Positions 52,823-64,000 of a DNA stretch of 64,000 nt are shown in pieces. Numbering within the stretch: the first letter of the stretch is position 1; every line of letters starts with the position of its first letter. Both the position numbers and the translations under genes were made by a program. Origin of the DNA: Diphasiastrum complanatum (lineage: Eukaryota; Streptophyta; Lycopodiopsida; Lycopodiales; Lycopodiaceae); assembly GCA_029204225.1 (NCBI GenBank), contig MU831550.1, positions 124,001 to 188,000 of the forward strand, written 5' to 3'. The notes under the pieces are model-generated. The model had not been told where the DNA came from, made no database searches, and saw nothing but the letters and a program-made list of their open reading frames with translations.

Positions 52823-53206
52823 ATGAGGACCGCGGAAACTCTTCTGTTCGGGCTTGTGATGCTCATGGGGATGAGGCAGCATTATGTGGCACATGCACAA
52901 ACCACCTGTCAGACCTCCGGAGCTAGTCCTAGCGTGTATGATTGTGTTAATGCTGCAGCGTTTATCACAAGTTTGGGATCGGGCACACAATGCTGTCAAA
53001 ACAATTGTGGTGGCTCATTGTGCACAACCATGCATACATCTGGGTCCTGTCAAGTTGGAATATGTGGCGCTTGTAACCAATGTGTGCCTTGTGATGTGGC
53101 TGGGGCTGACCTCAGTAATGTGGTTTCGAGCTGCCAATCCAATGGTCAAGTGGGTGGCTTCTTCATAGACAACAACAACAATGACCTCCAATTCATAGTT
53201 TTCTAA
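52823..53206 (+). CDS. Small secreted cysteine-rich protein, single exon
   Basis: An intact 127-residue frame. A hydrophobic signal peptide (about residues 1-25, LLFGLVMLMGM, cleavage near AHA|QT) precedes a mature part of about 100 residues with 15 or so cysteines. Recognisable segments are GASPSVYDCVNAA, SGSCQVGICG and SSCQSNGQVGG. The spacing is reminiscent of Ecp2/Hce2-type secreted proteins of fungi, a family linked to effector or necrosis activity, but that link is weak and function is unknown. A TATA box lies 138 bp upstream and AATAAA 37 bp downstream, so it looks like a complete gene in a retrotransposon-rich region. No introns. The start is the first ATG, directly before the signal peptide. 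Confidence 0.7.
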   Translation: MRTAETLLFGLVMLMGMRQHYVAHAQTTCQTSGASPSVYDCVNAAAFITSLGSGTQCCQNNCGGSLCTTMHTSGSCQVGICGACNQCVPCDVAGADLSNVVSSCQSNGQVGGFFIDNNNNDLQFIVF

Positions 53207-53242
53207 GCCTCGGGCCCATTCTTGCTTGTTGGACTCTTGGTG

Positions 53243-53248
53243 AATAAA
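53243..53248 (+). terminator. Polyadenylation signal AATAAA
   Basis: Canonical AATAAA 37 bases after the stop codon of the secreted-protein gene and just before the gypsy fragment begins. Confidence 0.5.
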
Positions 53249-53256
53249 GCACTTTG

Positions 53257-53500
53257 TCATCTACTTACTATTGTCCACAACTACATCATGATGTTATTAA
53301 AGATTTTACCAAGTATATATTCATGGAATAGCTTGTTGGTGTGAATATTTCGCATTCTTTTCCCATGCTGACATTGACTATCTTTCTGGTCTTAAGAATG
53401 CTGTGGCGGATTCCCTTAGTCATTTGCAACAAATAATGGATACTATCTCGATTCAAATTGATTTTACTTCATCTTTTGAACAATATATATTTGTGATATC
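53257..53500 (+). mobile_element. Ty3/gypsy RNase H fragment
   Basis: With frame correction it reads FFSHADIDYLSGLKNAVADSL, the C-terminal motif of gypsy RNase H. Stops and a shift near 53330 inactivate it. It meets the copia fragment (minus strand) tail to tail at about 53500. Inverted copy at 49549-49857. Confidence 0.75.
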
Positions 53501-54190
53501 ACATCTCCTTTGTGCAAGATGTAAGAGCTTTATACTCGGCCACACTAGATGACGATGAGATAGTAGCTTGTTTCTTTGACATCCAAGAGATAGCTCCATC
53601 ACCTATAAAAATAGCACGTGCACTTATGGATTTTCTATCCATTTGATCTCCAACAAAGTCCGAATCTGAAAATCCAGACAAGTCAGGTGATCATCTTCCA
53701 TAAACAATGCCAAAATCTCCTGTTCCCAAGATGTATCTCAATACCCTCTTGCCTACCTTCCAATGCTCCACACTAGGATTTTGCATATATTGGTTTAATC
53801 TACCAACACAATAGCTAAGATCAGGTACTGTGATGGTTAGATATATGAGTGAACCAACTAGCCTCCTATATAGAGTAATGTCCTCAAAGGATCTTTCATT
53901 ACCTCTTATAGTTAGCTTTACGCTTGACTCCATTGGTGTATCACAAGATTTAACATCTACCATATGAAATATTTTAGAATAGCATTAGCATACTTCTCTT
54001 GACATATGAATGTAAACTGAGAAGTTCTAAACATCTCTATTACCAAGATATAATGTAAAAGACCATGCACCTCAAACTCCTTTTTGAGTGCAAACTTGAT
54101 GCCATTATTGTCTTGCTTGTTGCCACCACTCAAAATGATGTCATCCACATAGATTAGAAGATTAGTAGCATGATTTAGAACAGATCTATA
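53501..54190 (-). pseudogene. Ty1/copia RT C-terminus and RNase H fragment
   Basis: In minus-strand order: LLIYVDDIILSG with the intact RT active-site YVDD (about 54150), EVHGLLHYILVIEM, SCDTPMESSVKL, RRLVGSLIYLT, then RNase H GFSDSDFVGDQMDRKS, AISWMSKKQATIS and AEYKAL. Small gaps and phase changes separate three open pieces. The upstream RT half is missing at about 54190, where repeat A starts. The 3' end is cut at about 53501 by the gypsy piece. Confidence 0.85.
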
Positions 54191-54198
54191 GTAGAGAA

Positions 54199-54868
54199 TA
54201 TGACATACAAAAAAACTAATTAAATACAATACCTTATAAACAACTTCAATACAATACCTTATAAACACATTCAATACAATACCTTTACACAATTTTTTTT
54301 ATATTGCGACTTGTGTTGAGCACATCTCATTTTACTGTTAATACAATACCACATGCAATGTTCCAAGATGAACTTCCGGGATCAAAGCACAAGACGAGTA
54401 GAGCTAGTTATTGTAAAACTAATCTTGAGCAAGATCTATTTTGTATCCAAGATTACCATTGAGATTTGGCCTTGTTTGATACGCTTAGTGGTTTAGTGAA
54501 ATGTTAGTATGCATCCACTTGGAGATTTGAACCAAAAATCCCATGTCTAAATACCTGATCCAAATACCAAAGTTCTATTTGAAATTTGTACAATTTTGAT
54601 TTCTATGTACCAATTGTAGAACATTTACGTTGAATCATGTAGCAGCTCATGTGAGTATATTTCATGCTGGAGCCATTTTCATTTTAGCGTGTTTGACGTT
54701 GATAGTAGAAGAGCAACACACGTAAATGATATAAATGTGAATTAACTGGATTTTAATAGCAAATGAGACTCTAGAACTCATGAAAAAGTTGCAAGAACAT
54801 GATCAATTGCTATCGGGTGCTTACATGAATATCTGAGGGCATGTTGGATATTTGTTTTTCTTGAGCAA
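54199..54868 (+). repeat. Repeat A, copy 1
   Basis: About 670 bp, repeated directly at 56016-56680. It opens with tandem AATACAATACCTTATAAA units and is non-coding. It is joined directly to the copia fragment on its left. Confidence 0.85.
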
Positions 54869-54869
54869 G

Positions 54870-55440
54870 ATAATCCACGTGCTATCCACAGAAAATCCAG
54901 AGAGTAGAACCTATGGATAGCGCGTGGAAAGCTTTTTACGCGCTATCCACATGTGGATAATCCATGCAAATTTTTTTAACCAAAAAAAAAGAAATTTGGC
55001 GCAGGAACCTGATGGTTCCTCACGTCGTTTTTGGTCTTTGAGTTTCAAAAATCCACGTTCTATTGTGTGAGAGGGAAGAGAAGAGAGTTGACAAAAGAGA
55101 GAAAGGTGAAGAGTGAGGATGAGATGAGAGTGAAATGTGAGTGAAAATGAATAAAATCTTTTTGCTTGTTGTGATTTTTAGTATTTATACTAATATCTTT
55201 TGTTTTTGTGATGTAGATTTGGATATGAGAAGAGATAGATTGGAGATAAAAGAAGAAATTGCATTGCAAAAAATCGGAAGAGCAAAATTTTAAAGTTATT
55301 GAAAGATAAAAATGTTCAACAACAAAAAGGAGTATTGGAAAAGCATTCACTTAAGAGGTAAATTCAAAGTGACATACATTTCTATTCTACACTGCATTAC
55401 ATCATAGATTGTATTACTTTACATAGACTATGCATTGCAT
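54870..55440 (+). repeat. Repeat B, copy 1, with clustered GTGGAT/ATCCAC palindromes
   Basis: Begins with several facing copies of TATCCAC and GTGGATA around CGCGCTATCCACATGTGGAT, resembling a stem-forming element end, then a purine-rich stretch. A shortened direct copy is at 57365-57760. Confidence 0.75.
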
Positions 55441-55600
55441 TCCATCATAGTAAACTCATCTGCCTAAAAAACAATTTACATTGCATTCAATTCATAAATA
55501 GACTATACATTGCATTTGATTTAGAGATAGACTACTCATTGCATTTGCATTTGATTCATAAATAGACTATACATTGCATTTGCATAGAATGAAAAAATAT
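55441..55600 (+). repeat. Short tandem array, unit about 30 bp
   Basis: Variants of ATAGACTATACATTGCATT recur four or five times. It starts in the end of repeat B. Confidence 0.6.
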
Positions 55601-56015
55601 GCACTCAACATTTTTGATCTCAATTTTGTAGTAGCAAAACATTTATATTAGCTATAAAAAAGGTACATATCCATGAGCATCGAGGAGGAAATCAATTCTC
55701 CCTTCACCCATTCCCTCTTTCAAGGCCTTACATTCCATACTAACATGTAATTCGTAATAAAAAAGAGAAGAGATGATTCTATGTATCGCTATCATCTCCC
55801 TCATCGCTTCCAACTTCGTCTTGTAGGCTCACATCCACATCCAGTCCTTCAAGGTCTCCTTCACATTCATTCATGTCCTCCTCGGATACATTTTTCGGAT
55901 ACATTTTCTTCCACACGGTTTCTAACAAATCTGTAGTCATATGATTTTGAACAAATCCATGGCTGCACCACTCGTGTCAAGTGTCTCAACCAATTCCACA
56001 TTCACATGACAAGCT
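55601..56015. other. Non-coding link between B and A'
   Basis: No element or gene recognised. Confidence 0.45.
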
Positions 56016-56680
56016 GACATACAAAAAAACAAATTCAGTACAATACCTTATAAAGAAGTTCGATACAATACCTTATAAAGAAGTTCAATACAATACCTTA
56101 TAAACAAATTCAATACAATACCTTATAAACAATTTTTTTTAATTGCGACTTGTATTGAGCACATCTCGTTTTATTGTTTATACAATACCACATGCAATGT
56201 TCCAAGATGAACTTCCGAGTTCAAAGCATAAGACGAGTAGAACTATTTATCGTAAAACTAATTTTGCGCAAGATCTATTTTGTATCCAACATCACCATTG
56301 AGATTTGGCCTTATTTGATACTCTTAGTGGTTTAGTGAAATGTTAGTATGCATCCACTTGGAGATTTGAACCAAAAACCCATGTCTAAAAACTTGATCCA
56401 AATCTCAAAGTTCTATTCTCAATTTGCAACAATTTTGATTTTTATGTACCAATTGTAGAACATTTACGTTGACTCATCTAGCAGCTCATGTGAGTATATT
56501 TCATGCTGGAGCCATTTTCATTTCAGTGTGTTTGACGTTGATAGTAGAAGGCAGCATACATAAATGATATAAATAACAAATGAGACTCTAGAACTCACAA
56601 AAAGTTGCAAGAACATGATGAATTTCGGGCGCTTACATGAATATCTGAGGGCATGCTGGATATTTGTGTTTCTTGTGCAG
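56016..56680 (+). repeat. Repeat A, copy 2
   Basis: Direct copy of 54199-54868 with scattered substitutions and an indel of about 30 bp near 56570. Offset about 1.8 kb. Confidence 0.85.
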
Positions 56681-57364
56681 TAGTAGTCTTGAGTAAAAAT
56701 ACCTAGGACATAAAAAGCAATTTGTGTGTTGATAGTGGGAAATTGTAGATTAGTTTTCACAATCTTGCCTGTTATTGAACATCTTGGGATTGGGCTTGAT
56801 ACATCATATAGTCTTGCTTGTTATGGCTATTCTTGTTGCAATAATGGCTATACTTCAAAGTTTGCCAACACGATCATTATTTGTTGAATTTCTAAGATAT
56901 GATGCAACGGTTGTGCCGCTAAATGTGGTGGCAAGTCTTAACTAACTTCCACTTATAACTTTGTCGACATCTAGTAAGATTATATAAATTCTTGTTTATA
57001 TGTGTCTGACGTTTTGTAGGTATTTAGATGGGCTAGCTTGTGGTATTAGTCTTGGAAATCTCACAAGAACACAACATGCAAATATCCACGTAGGATCGAC
57101 ATGGATATAGTCATGGATATGGGCGTGTGGAACATCCACGAGTGGATTATCCACGCAAATATCATTTCTGGCAACAACTATATATCGGGGGTCGAAAATC
57201 AGAAAATTCAAACTGCGTGGAATATTCATGCTTAGTTTTTTGGGACCCGCAGCCAGATCTTGAAAACCGGCACATGGATGTTGGCTCTTCGTGGATAATC
57301 CATGCATGGATTATACGCCATACTAATTTCCTAAATAAAAAAGTATTGGATTTTGCGCGGATAA
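56681..57364. other. Non-coding, with further GTGGAT/ATCCAC palindromes
   Basis: Many TATCCAC and GTGGAT words (57080-57310), related to the start of repeat B. No gene recognised. Confidence 0.5.
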
Positions 57365-57760
57365 CTATCCACGTGTGGATAATCCATACGCTATCCTCGG
57401 AAAATCCAGATAGTGGAACCCGTGGATAGCGCTTGAAAAGTTTTCGACGTGCTATCCACATATGGAAAATCCATGCGAATTTTTTTTAGCAAAAAAAGAA
57501 AGAAATTTGGCAACCTGATGGTTCATCACGTCGTTTTTGGTTTTTGAGTGTCAAAATTCCGTGTTCTATTTTGTGAGAAGGAAGAGATGAGAGTTGCGTC
57601 AAAGATAAGAGACATCATAGATTGTATTTCTATTTTACATAGACCATAAATTGCATCGGAGCATTGGAGAAGCATTAACTTAAGAGATAAACTCAAAGTG
57701 ACATACATTTTTGTTCTACATTGCATTGCATCATAGATCGTATTATTTTACATAGAGAGT
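57365..57760 (+). repeat. Repeat B, copy 2 (internally deleted)
   Basis: 57365-57605 matches 54870-55100 and 57606-57760 matches about 55310-55435, so roughly 200 bp of B is missing here. Confidence 0.75.
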
Positions 57761-57820
57761 GAACTGTAAGTTCCAAACTATTTTTTTATCAGCATTATAT
57801 ATTTGTCTTTCCAACTCATG

Positions 57821-58043
57821 CTCCACAAAGCTCCAATCTAATTTCCCAAACACTAAGTAAATCAAAACACGAAGCATGCAAATTAAGTAGACCAAAGTAC
57901 ATAATAGAAAAGCAAAGATAGCTCTCACCCTTCACCAGTTGTTTATGCCAATACGACAATCAACAACCAGCACCCTCGTTAAAGTAGTCGTATTTAAACA
58001 TGAATCCTTAACTAACCATAATCAACGAACTACAAAACAACGC
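57821..58043 (-). repeat. Inverted copy of 51278-51499
   Basis: First block of the mosaic. It is followed by about 30 bp of unassigned sequence (58044-58073) and then the WD40 3'-flank piece. Confidence 0.92.
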
Positions 58044-58073
58044 AACATTACGTAACATCTCGCTTTTGGTAAG

Positions 58074-58143
58074 CAGAAAAAAAACAGTAAGCAGTCCTTG
58101 AGAACCTTTTGCACCTAGAATGTCAAAATTTTAAAGCACTGAT
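58074..58143 (+). repeat. Copy of WD40-gene 3' flank (40145-40213)
   Basis: About 70 bp with one substitution and one extra A in a homopolymer. Its last four bases TGAT are shared with the start of the next block. Confidence 0.93.
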
Positions 58144-58375
58144 CTCAGTAAGCATTTTTGCTGATTTGTAGTTTTAAGCACTTTCTTAGAAAGCATGTGC
58201 ACATACATTGTTACTAAATCATGATACAAGCGCATACTTGACTTCTGACATGATGTTGAGGATGGCATGAAATCACTTAGAAACTTGCATGAGCTCTATA
58301 AAGTATGTTGGCGTGTAGGTCGCAGTCTATTACAATGAGGGCCTTCAGAATGATGTACCTTTATTGTTCGTAAAT
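58141..58375 (+). repeat. Copy of WD40 exon 14/intron 14 edge (34822-35056)
   Basis: 235 bp, same orientation as the gene, with a few substitutions. Its last bases AAAT overlap the start of the next block. It has no coding role here. Confidence 0.93.
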
Positions 58376-58887
58376 AATTTCGTTCAATTAACACATTCAT
58401 TACGGTTATAATAGTTATTAAATTAAGCAATGTCTACAAAAAAAGCTAAGTTTTAGACCATACGTGCTTTCATTAACAAATAATACCTATGAATCGGCAA
58501 ATGGGTTCTAATAAATAAAAAATGGAAATTTTAAGTGCCAATGCAACGAAAATCCTTAAACAACTTTAGCTCACACTTCAATTGCAAAATCAAAACATCA
58601 GTTCTTCAAACTAAAAAACCTACTACAAAAAAGAAAAACCCTAGGCTTTCAAAAAACTCAAAAAATTAACACTAGCCTAAACCCCCGTCCCTCTCAACCA
58701 ACCCCACCTAGCACCTTGCATGGCCCACTTAAGTTTCAATAACTTACTTTAAGTGTAATAGGCCACCCCCCCCCCCCCCCCCCATTTTGTTCATCTCCCT
58801 CACTTCGGACCCGCACATGGCCACTTGGGCCCCTCCATCGTGCCCCTCTCAAGCTTCTGCACACAGAGATTAGAGTGCTCGGATCTG

Positions 58888-59049
<162 letters not shown>

Positions 59050-62000
59050 CGCTAAAGAAACTAGGAGAGATGCCCTCCATCACCTTCCCAAATAGAGTAT
59101 TATGTTCCCGGTTTTCAGGGCGCCCAGGAGGAGTTCAAAAGTCTAACAATCAGCTTGTTAATCTGAGTTTTAATTCTAGTTTTTTCGTTTCTTATGATGC
59201 AGGAAGCACAAAGGCACAAACATCTGCTGTATTTTTGTAGATCCTGTTGCCTTTGTAGCGTTTTATAGATCGCTATGGCTTTCATTTACTTGTTTCCAGC
59301 ATAAGCAATAGTTTTAATACAAGATTTTGCAGGGTTTTGCTTCACTGATAGCAGTTATATTGCCAAAAATTTTCAAAAACCTAGTTTTGTACGCAATTAA
59401 CAACTATTTTCACAAATAGTCATTTAATCCGAACCCAACCATCCTCAAGAATGGCATTATAGGCTCACAATCCTTCAAACAAACCGTTAGTTTGCTAGAA
59501 AATGAAACATAAGCCTGTGATTCATAGTAAGTAGCCTTGCAATCCTGTCAAACATCACCAACACTCAACAGCCAACAAATTAGAGTATTTTTACTTCTGT
59601 TCTAGCTTGTTCCCACTGTTTTAAAACCAAACCGTCTTCCAAACAGACAATAGACAACATTTAAAATACAATAACCATTTATAAGAAGAATAAGAGACTA
59701 TAGGAGAAAATCCAGCCAACCATCAAAGTAACTTGTTGCTTTCACAAAGATGCTAACCAGAGTAATCGACAACAACAGAATTGACACGAAATTCCTTCAA
59801 AGAAACCAATTCGAAAAGCATAAAAACAAACCGATTGTGAACCTGGTAGTGCACTTACTAGACAATCGATTGCAATTCCAAAATTATTTCCAACGGGAAG
59901 AAAATTCCAGAATTCCACTATTTTGTTGCTTACTTCGTCGGATTTTCGAGAAAACATCGAGATTTCCACTCGACACTTTCGATGATAAATCCTGCTTAGA
60001 CTGGCACTGATACCAATATAAAGTCCACAACACAAAATTATAGCCTAAGCATACCATACAAAACAACAACACATGGGAACTGGTGGAGATTAAACCAACG
60101 CAACCAAACCTAGATCGTACGGATCTAGCCCCCAGGCTATGGATCAATCAGAGTCACGGAAAGAGGAGTCACACCAGTAGCATGTAGCTACTAATCACAA
60201 AATCAAGCATACACTATTGAGAGCCCAGCAGGTACACTTATACCATCCTCCATGGCCCATGTATCACTAGTAGTGCAATGTGACACCTCACTAGACACCT
60301 CTGCAGCCTATCTGGGCCATGTCTAATGACTCACTGATAGATCCATACCAACTCCACCACCATGTGTTTAGGCCTACAACCATTAATTATGACCATGTAC
60401 ACATAAGGGCCCCAATTCCCTTATAGTCACAATTAACTTACGGGTTGTTGGTCTACCGATCCCTAGCGTGGACACGCTACCCGAGACCAGTCATGGGCAT
60501 GACACCTTTGGTTCCTTCAGAAACCTCAGGACACATATTTTCACATAATCTTCTGCCCCTGCCCCTGCCCTTGCCCCTACCCCTCCCCCCCCCCCTTCTG
60601 TATACTCAAAAAATACATTACGGACTGGGTAGCGGCGGGTGTGAGCGGCCCACTATCGGCTGTAGCATGTACCCTTCATGCACCGAGCTGCCCTGTGACG
60701 AGGTGCATTGAAGGCTGAATGCTACTAGGTAGTAGGCCTGCTCAAGCTTGCTAACGGACATAGTTGAAGTTTTGGCCTTTCAATTGAAAGGCCAAAACTA
60801 AAATGAGTTTAAACATTTGTAGTTAGATCCAATTAAAACCTGCCACCTGTATACTATAAGCCCAAACACTAATTATGTATAAAAGTATAGTATAAATCAT
60901 GTTGATGACTATGCCTCTTCAAATTAAGCTTGAATATCTAAGAATAGATAGCTTTCAGTATAGGTTTCATTTGTTAACATCGATCAATACTCCTCAACGT
61001 CAAATCTTTTGCGACTTAGTGACAATTTTTTTATATCATGCAACATTTACTGTCATGACCCGTATGGTTCACTGTTGCGCTCGGGCGAGGAGGTGGAGTC
61101 GTCTTCATCTTCCTCGTCACCACTCCCTATATCACCACTCTTTTTGGTAGTGTACAAACTTTTAATCTACGACTTTAGCCCATTGGCCTTGTCCTTCATC
61201 TTGTCCATCATGGACTTTTTTACCAGTGTGCTTAGATTGGTCATGTTCAGGGACGCTCGGTTTGATAGAGCTGATATAATCCTGCTTACCCAGTAATCCA
61301 TCATCAGAGAGTTAGACTGAACATCAATTTCTTAGTTGCAACGAGGCCAAGAAATCATCAAGTTTTGGCAAATGTAGTATTTTTAAGGATCAAATATCAC
61401 CAGTTGTAAGATTGTAAGATTTTGGATTAGCCGAGCGCTCCTGCACCTAATCAGCACCCTCGCCTACTTTGTAACTTGCGTCTGAATCTTTCTAGCGTTC
61501 TTGCACCTATAATTGAATTTTAAATCCTAAAGCATCATGTACATACTTACTAATCTACACAAAATCTCAAAGCTGAAAAACCTATCCAAAACATCTACAA
61601 GAATGCAATCATAACGAGTCAAATAGATCGTGAAAGCCTTCTAGAACAAAATTCACAACAATACCAAGTAATCTCACTGATCTATATATCAAATTCCGAT
61701 TTATAATGAGCTGCATCACATGACTTCACCAAAAACATCTTCCAATCTGGCCGGATCATTACAATGCCATAATCCCAACCATCATGCTTCCAAACTATCC
61801 AAAAGAAAAGCAAGAATGGATCAAATCAAGAACATCTTCCAACCTGCTATTAGACTCGGATCTTTCCACTCGTTACACTTTCAAGCTTCAAACCTCTCCA
61901 AAAGAAGCAGCACATGATCTTGTCCTTGTAGTCGTGTTAGTAGTTCTAATGACGTTTTGTTCTTTGTTCATGATGGAAAGCGATGGTGATTGCTCTTCTA

Positions 62001-63001
62001 AGCATGGTGACCATTATGCTCTTGATAAATGTCGAAGAAAGAGGAGTGTTGAATCTTTGCAGATCGATGCTGAGCTTATGCTTGTTGCATACGATGGAAA
62101 TGGTTTTTTAAACCGTACATGATTATGGCTAATAACGCCACATTTAGGGCCCTGGGTGTCCCTAGATGGAAGTTAGGCTTAGTTCAATAGAAAATCGCTC
62201 ATCGTGAACATCATGAGAACACATGGCAATGCCGTTGCTAGAACTTCCTCGCTTGAAAGAGCTACCGACAGCTTTACTAACGTCCCTCGTCCCTTTTTCA
62301 AACGCAATTGAGCCAATAGAGTGCATTTCCAGGGCACATGGAGGAGCAAGCAGGATAAGCGTGGCCAATTTGAGAACAATTGTGTAGAGTTTGTATTTTG
62401 CTATCATATAAGTACTCGTGCTCTCCTATCTCGCCCTCATGGATCATAGCTTTGTTTCCATCTCATGTGCAATAACATCATATAAGAAAGTTGAAAGCAG
62501 ATAGTAAGAATGACAACGAAAATCATTCGTTAGGACTTCCTTACATAACATGGGCAGGCTGGTTTTCTTTCTAAGATTTCATTTCAATAATGTTGAGGAA
62601 AATCAAAACTTTTGCCATGAGCTGATGACATCAATAGTTTGAGTGTCTAAGTCAACTCACAGAACAGGTTTCATAGTTTGAAAAATCCTCTAGACATTAT
62701 TAAACCTTCCGGCTGACTTCAGAGTCAAGACAAAAGTTAAGGTGGCTTGCAAGCTCACTACTGTAAAACACCGGCCATGCCATATCCTAATTATCAATTC
62801 CATCATTGGCCAATGTGGAAGTTTTATGGATAACTATAATACAACCAACGTCTACAATAAATCACAATGATATTTTCAAAAATGAAGTGCATGCTTCCAT
62901 TGCATACGTAATAAGTACAAAATTCTTTCAACTTCAATTGCTCTTGGCAATAGAGCCGTAACAGTGAAAGCAAAAGACTATAATAGTGAACAAAAAATCA
63001 C

Positions 63002-63166
63002 CTGTAATAGAGTCTTGGTTGTGTCAAAAGGCTGTAATATCACTTTAGATAGGCCCGAAGTTGTTCCCCCAGCTATGAAGTTGTCTGCCCAGCCGTTGAC
63101 AAGCCATAATCTTATCTCGTTCAGATGATCCCTGCTGCTAACCAGTGCCACTCTGTTATTTGCCAC
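63002..63166 (-). pseudogene. Mitochondrial carrier family exon, isolated (copy 2)
   Basis: Same exon as 45606-45770, with VNGWADN in place of VKGWADN and a silent change near the donor. The frame and the splice donor are both preserved. Confidence 0.6.
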
Positions 63167-63309
63167 GAAACCGGAACAAATTTTTATTGGAGTTGCATCC
63201 CTGCCATGAAATTAACTCTACTGCACACTATACAATGATAAATTTTTATTGGAGTTGCATCTCTACCATGAAATTATTTCTACTACACATGATACAATGA
63301 CAGTAAATT

Positions 63310-63312
<3 letters not shown>

Positions 63313-63402
<90 letters not shown>
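63313..63402. repeat. Interrupted (CT)n microsatellite
   Basis: About 90 bp of CT with two CA interruptions; only 18 bp in copy 1. Confidence 0.95.
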
Positions 63403-63405
<3 letters not shown>

Positions 63406-64000
63406 GAATGGTATGCAACTTCTCTATTATATACTTAGCCCTTTGTACTTTAAAAAGATATATGACCCTTTGTAACTATTGGAGGGAAACTTGAAAACCA
63501 CCAAAGCCACTTCAACGGTCAAGATCAGTGGAGGTATGTCCTACGGACATGATCCCTTTGCTTCTTGAGCACTCTTGTTTCAAATGCATCTACATAAGGA
63601 AGGAATGGGCCTGCAAGCTTTCTCCACGCCCTCTCTCCTCTTCTCTCTTCATCTTCTTCTACCTTCTACTTTGGCATATCAAGAATTGTAGTGTTTAAAG
63701 CTTATGCTGCAACAGTCAGAGAGCAAACTTTGAAATACTTTGTTAAGTGGCCTTCATACCAATTTACTATTGATTTGACTACTTTGTCTGCAAAAGAGAT
63801 GGATAGATTCGGTTGCAACCTTTGGCATTCTTGTTATATCATCAATAGGTTTGGTAGCAAGCATATGAGAGTATCAAGCGCTTGTTATGGCATGCATGAT
63901 TGCATTCGATACTTGCTTTATAACATACAGGTGTTACAAGCCAGCGCTGGCTGACTTTGTAGGCATGAATATGAGCCATTTTGACAATGTAGGGATGTGG
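63403..64000 (+). repeat. Dispersed repeat U, copy in duplication 2
   Basis: Holds an 87-codon open frame (63691-63954) with KAYAATVREQT, FGCNLWHSC and SKHMR. The inverted copy at 5.6 kb has related peptide words, so U may once have been coding. Protein family not recognised. The repeat runs to the window end. Confidence 0.6.

Noticed and set aside
54870-54965. TTATCCACA-like words resembling bacterial DnaA boxes and a replication origin
   Set aside because: Plant nuclear context; the words are part of the palindromic ends of repeat B.
54199-56680. Repeats A and A' as the two LTRs of one retrotransposon
   Set aside because: No TG...CA ends, primer-binding site or purine tract, and the interior is repeat B, not gag-pol.

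Overview
The window is nuclear DNA from a land plant. The evidence is a plant-type 21-exon WD40 gene with GT-AG introns, a plant-style tRNA-Arg(ACG), Arabidopsis-type degenerate telomere repeat (CCCTAAA), and remnants of Ty1/copia and Ty3/gypsy retrotransposons. Very long (CT)n/(GA)n tracts and extensive local duplication are striking. I cannot name the species; nothing seen separates a seed-free plant from a seed plant.

Layout. 1-0.43 kb: 3' end of a broken N4/N6-type DNA methyltransferase gene. 1.13-1.72 kb: degenerate telomere-like array. 1.7-6.15 kb: dispersed repeats, including an inverted LTR-like pair. 6.24-19.16 kb: a giant palindrome with two near-identical arms of about 5.7 kb around a 1.54 kb spacer. 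The spacer holds a dead copia RT/RNase H fragment, and each arm carries one tRNA-Arg gene. 19.3-25.4 kb: non-coding DNA with no recognised gene. 25.4-39.8 kb: the one large, intact-looking gene, a MABP1/WDR62-like WD40 protein. I assembled 21 coding exons into a 1,618-residue protein with every junction in frame. 41.05-46.4 kb: first copy of a long direct duplication. 46.6-57.8 kb: retrotransposon fragments and nested repeats, with one short single-exon gene for a secreted cysteine-rich protein. 57.8-58.4 kb: a mosaic of pieces copied from within the window. 58.37-64.0 kb: second copy of the duplication, running off the end.

Confident functional content is small: the WD40 scaffold gene, two tRNA genes and probably the small secreted-protein gene. 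The rest records rearrangement. The strongest observation is the mosaic at 57.8-58.4 kb. There an inverted piece from 51.3 kb, a piece of the WD40 gene's 3' flank, a piece of its intron 14 and the start of the 41-46 kb block are joined in series, two of the joins with about 4 bp of shared sequence. This is the pattern expected from replication template switching. The palindrome and the repeated use of (CT)n/(GA)n tracts as boundaries between unrelated segments fit the same picture. An assembly artefact must be excluded for the palindrome.
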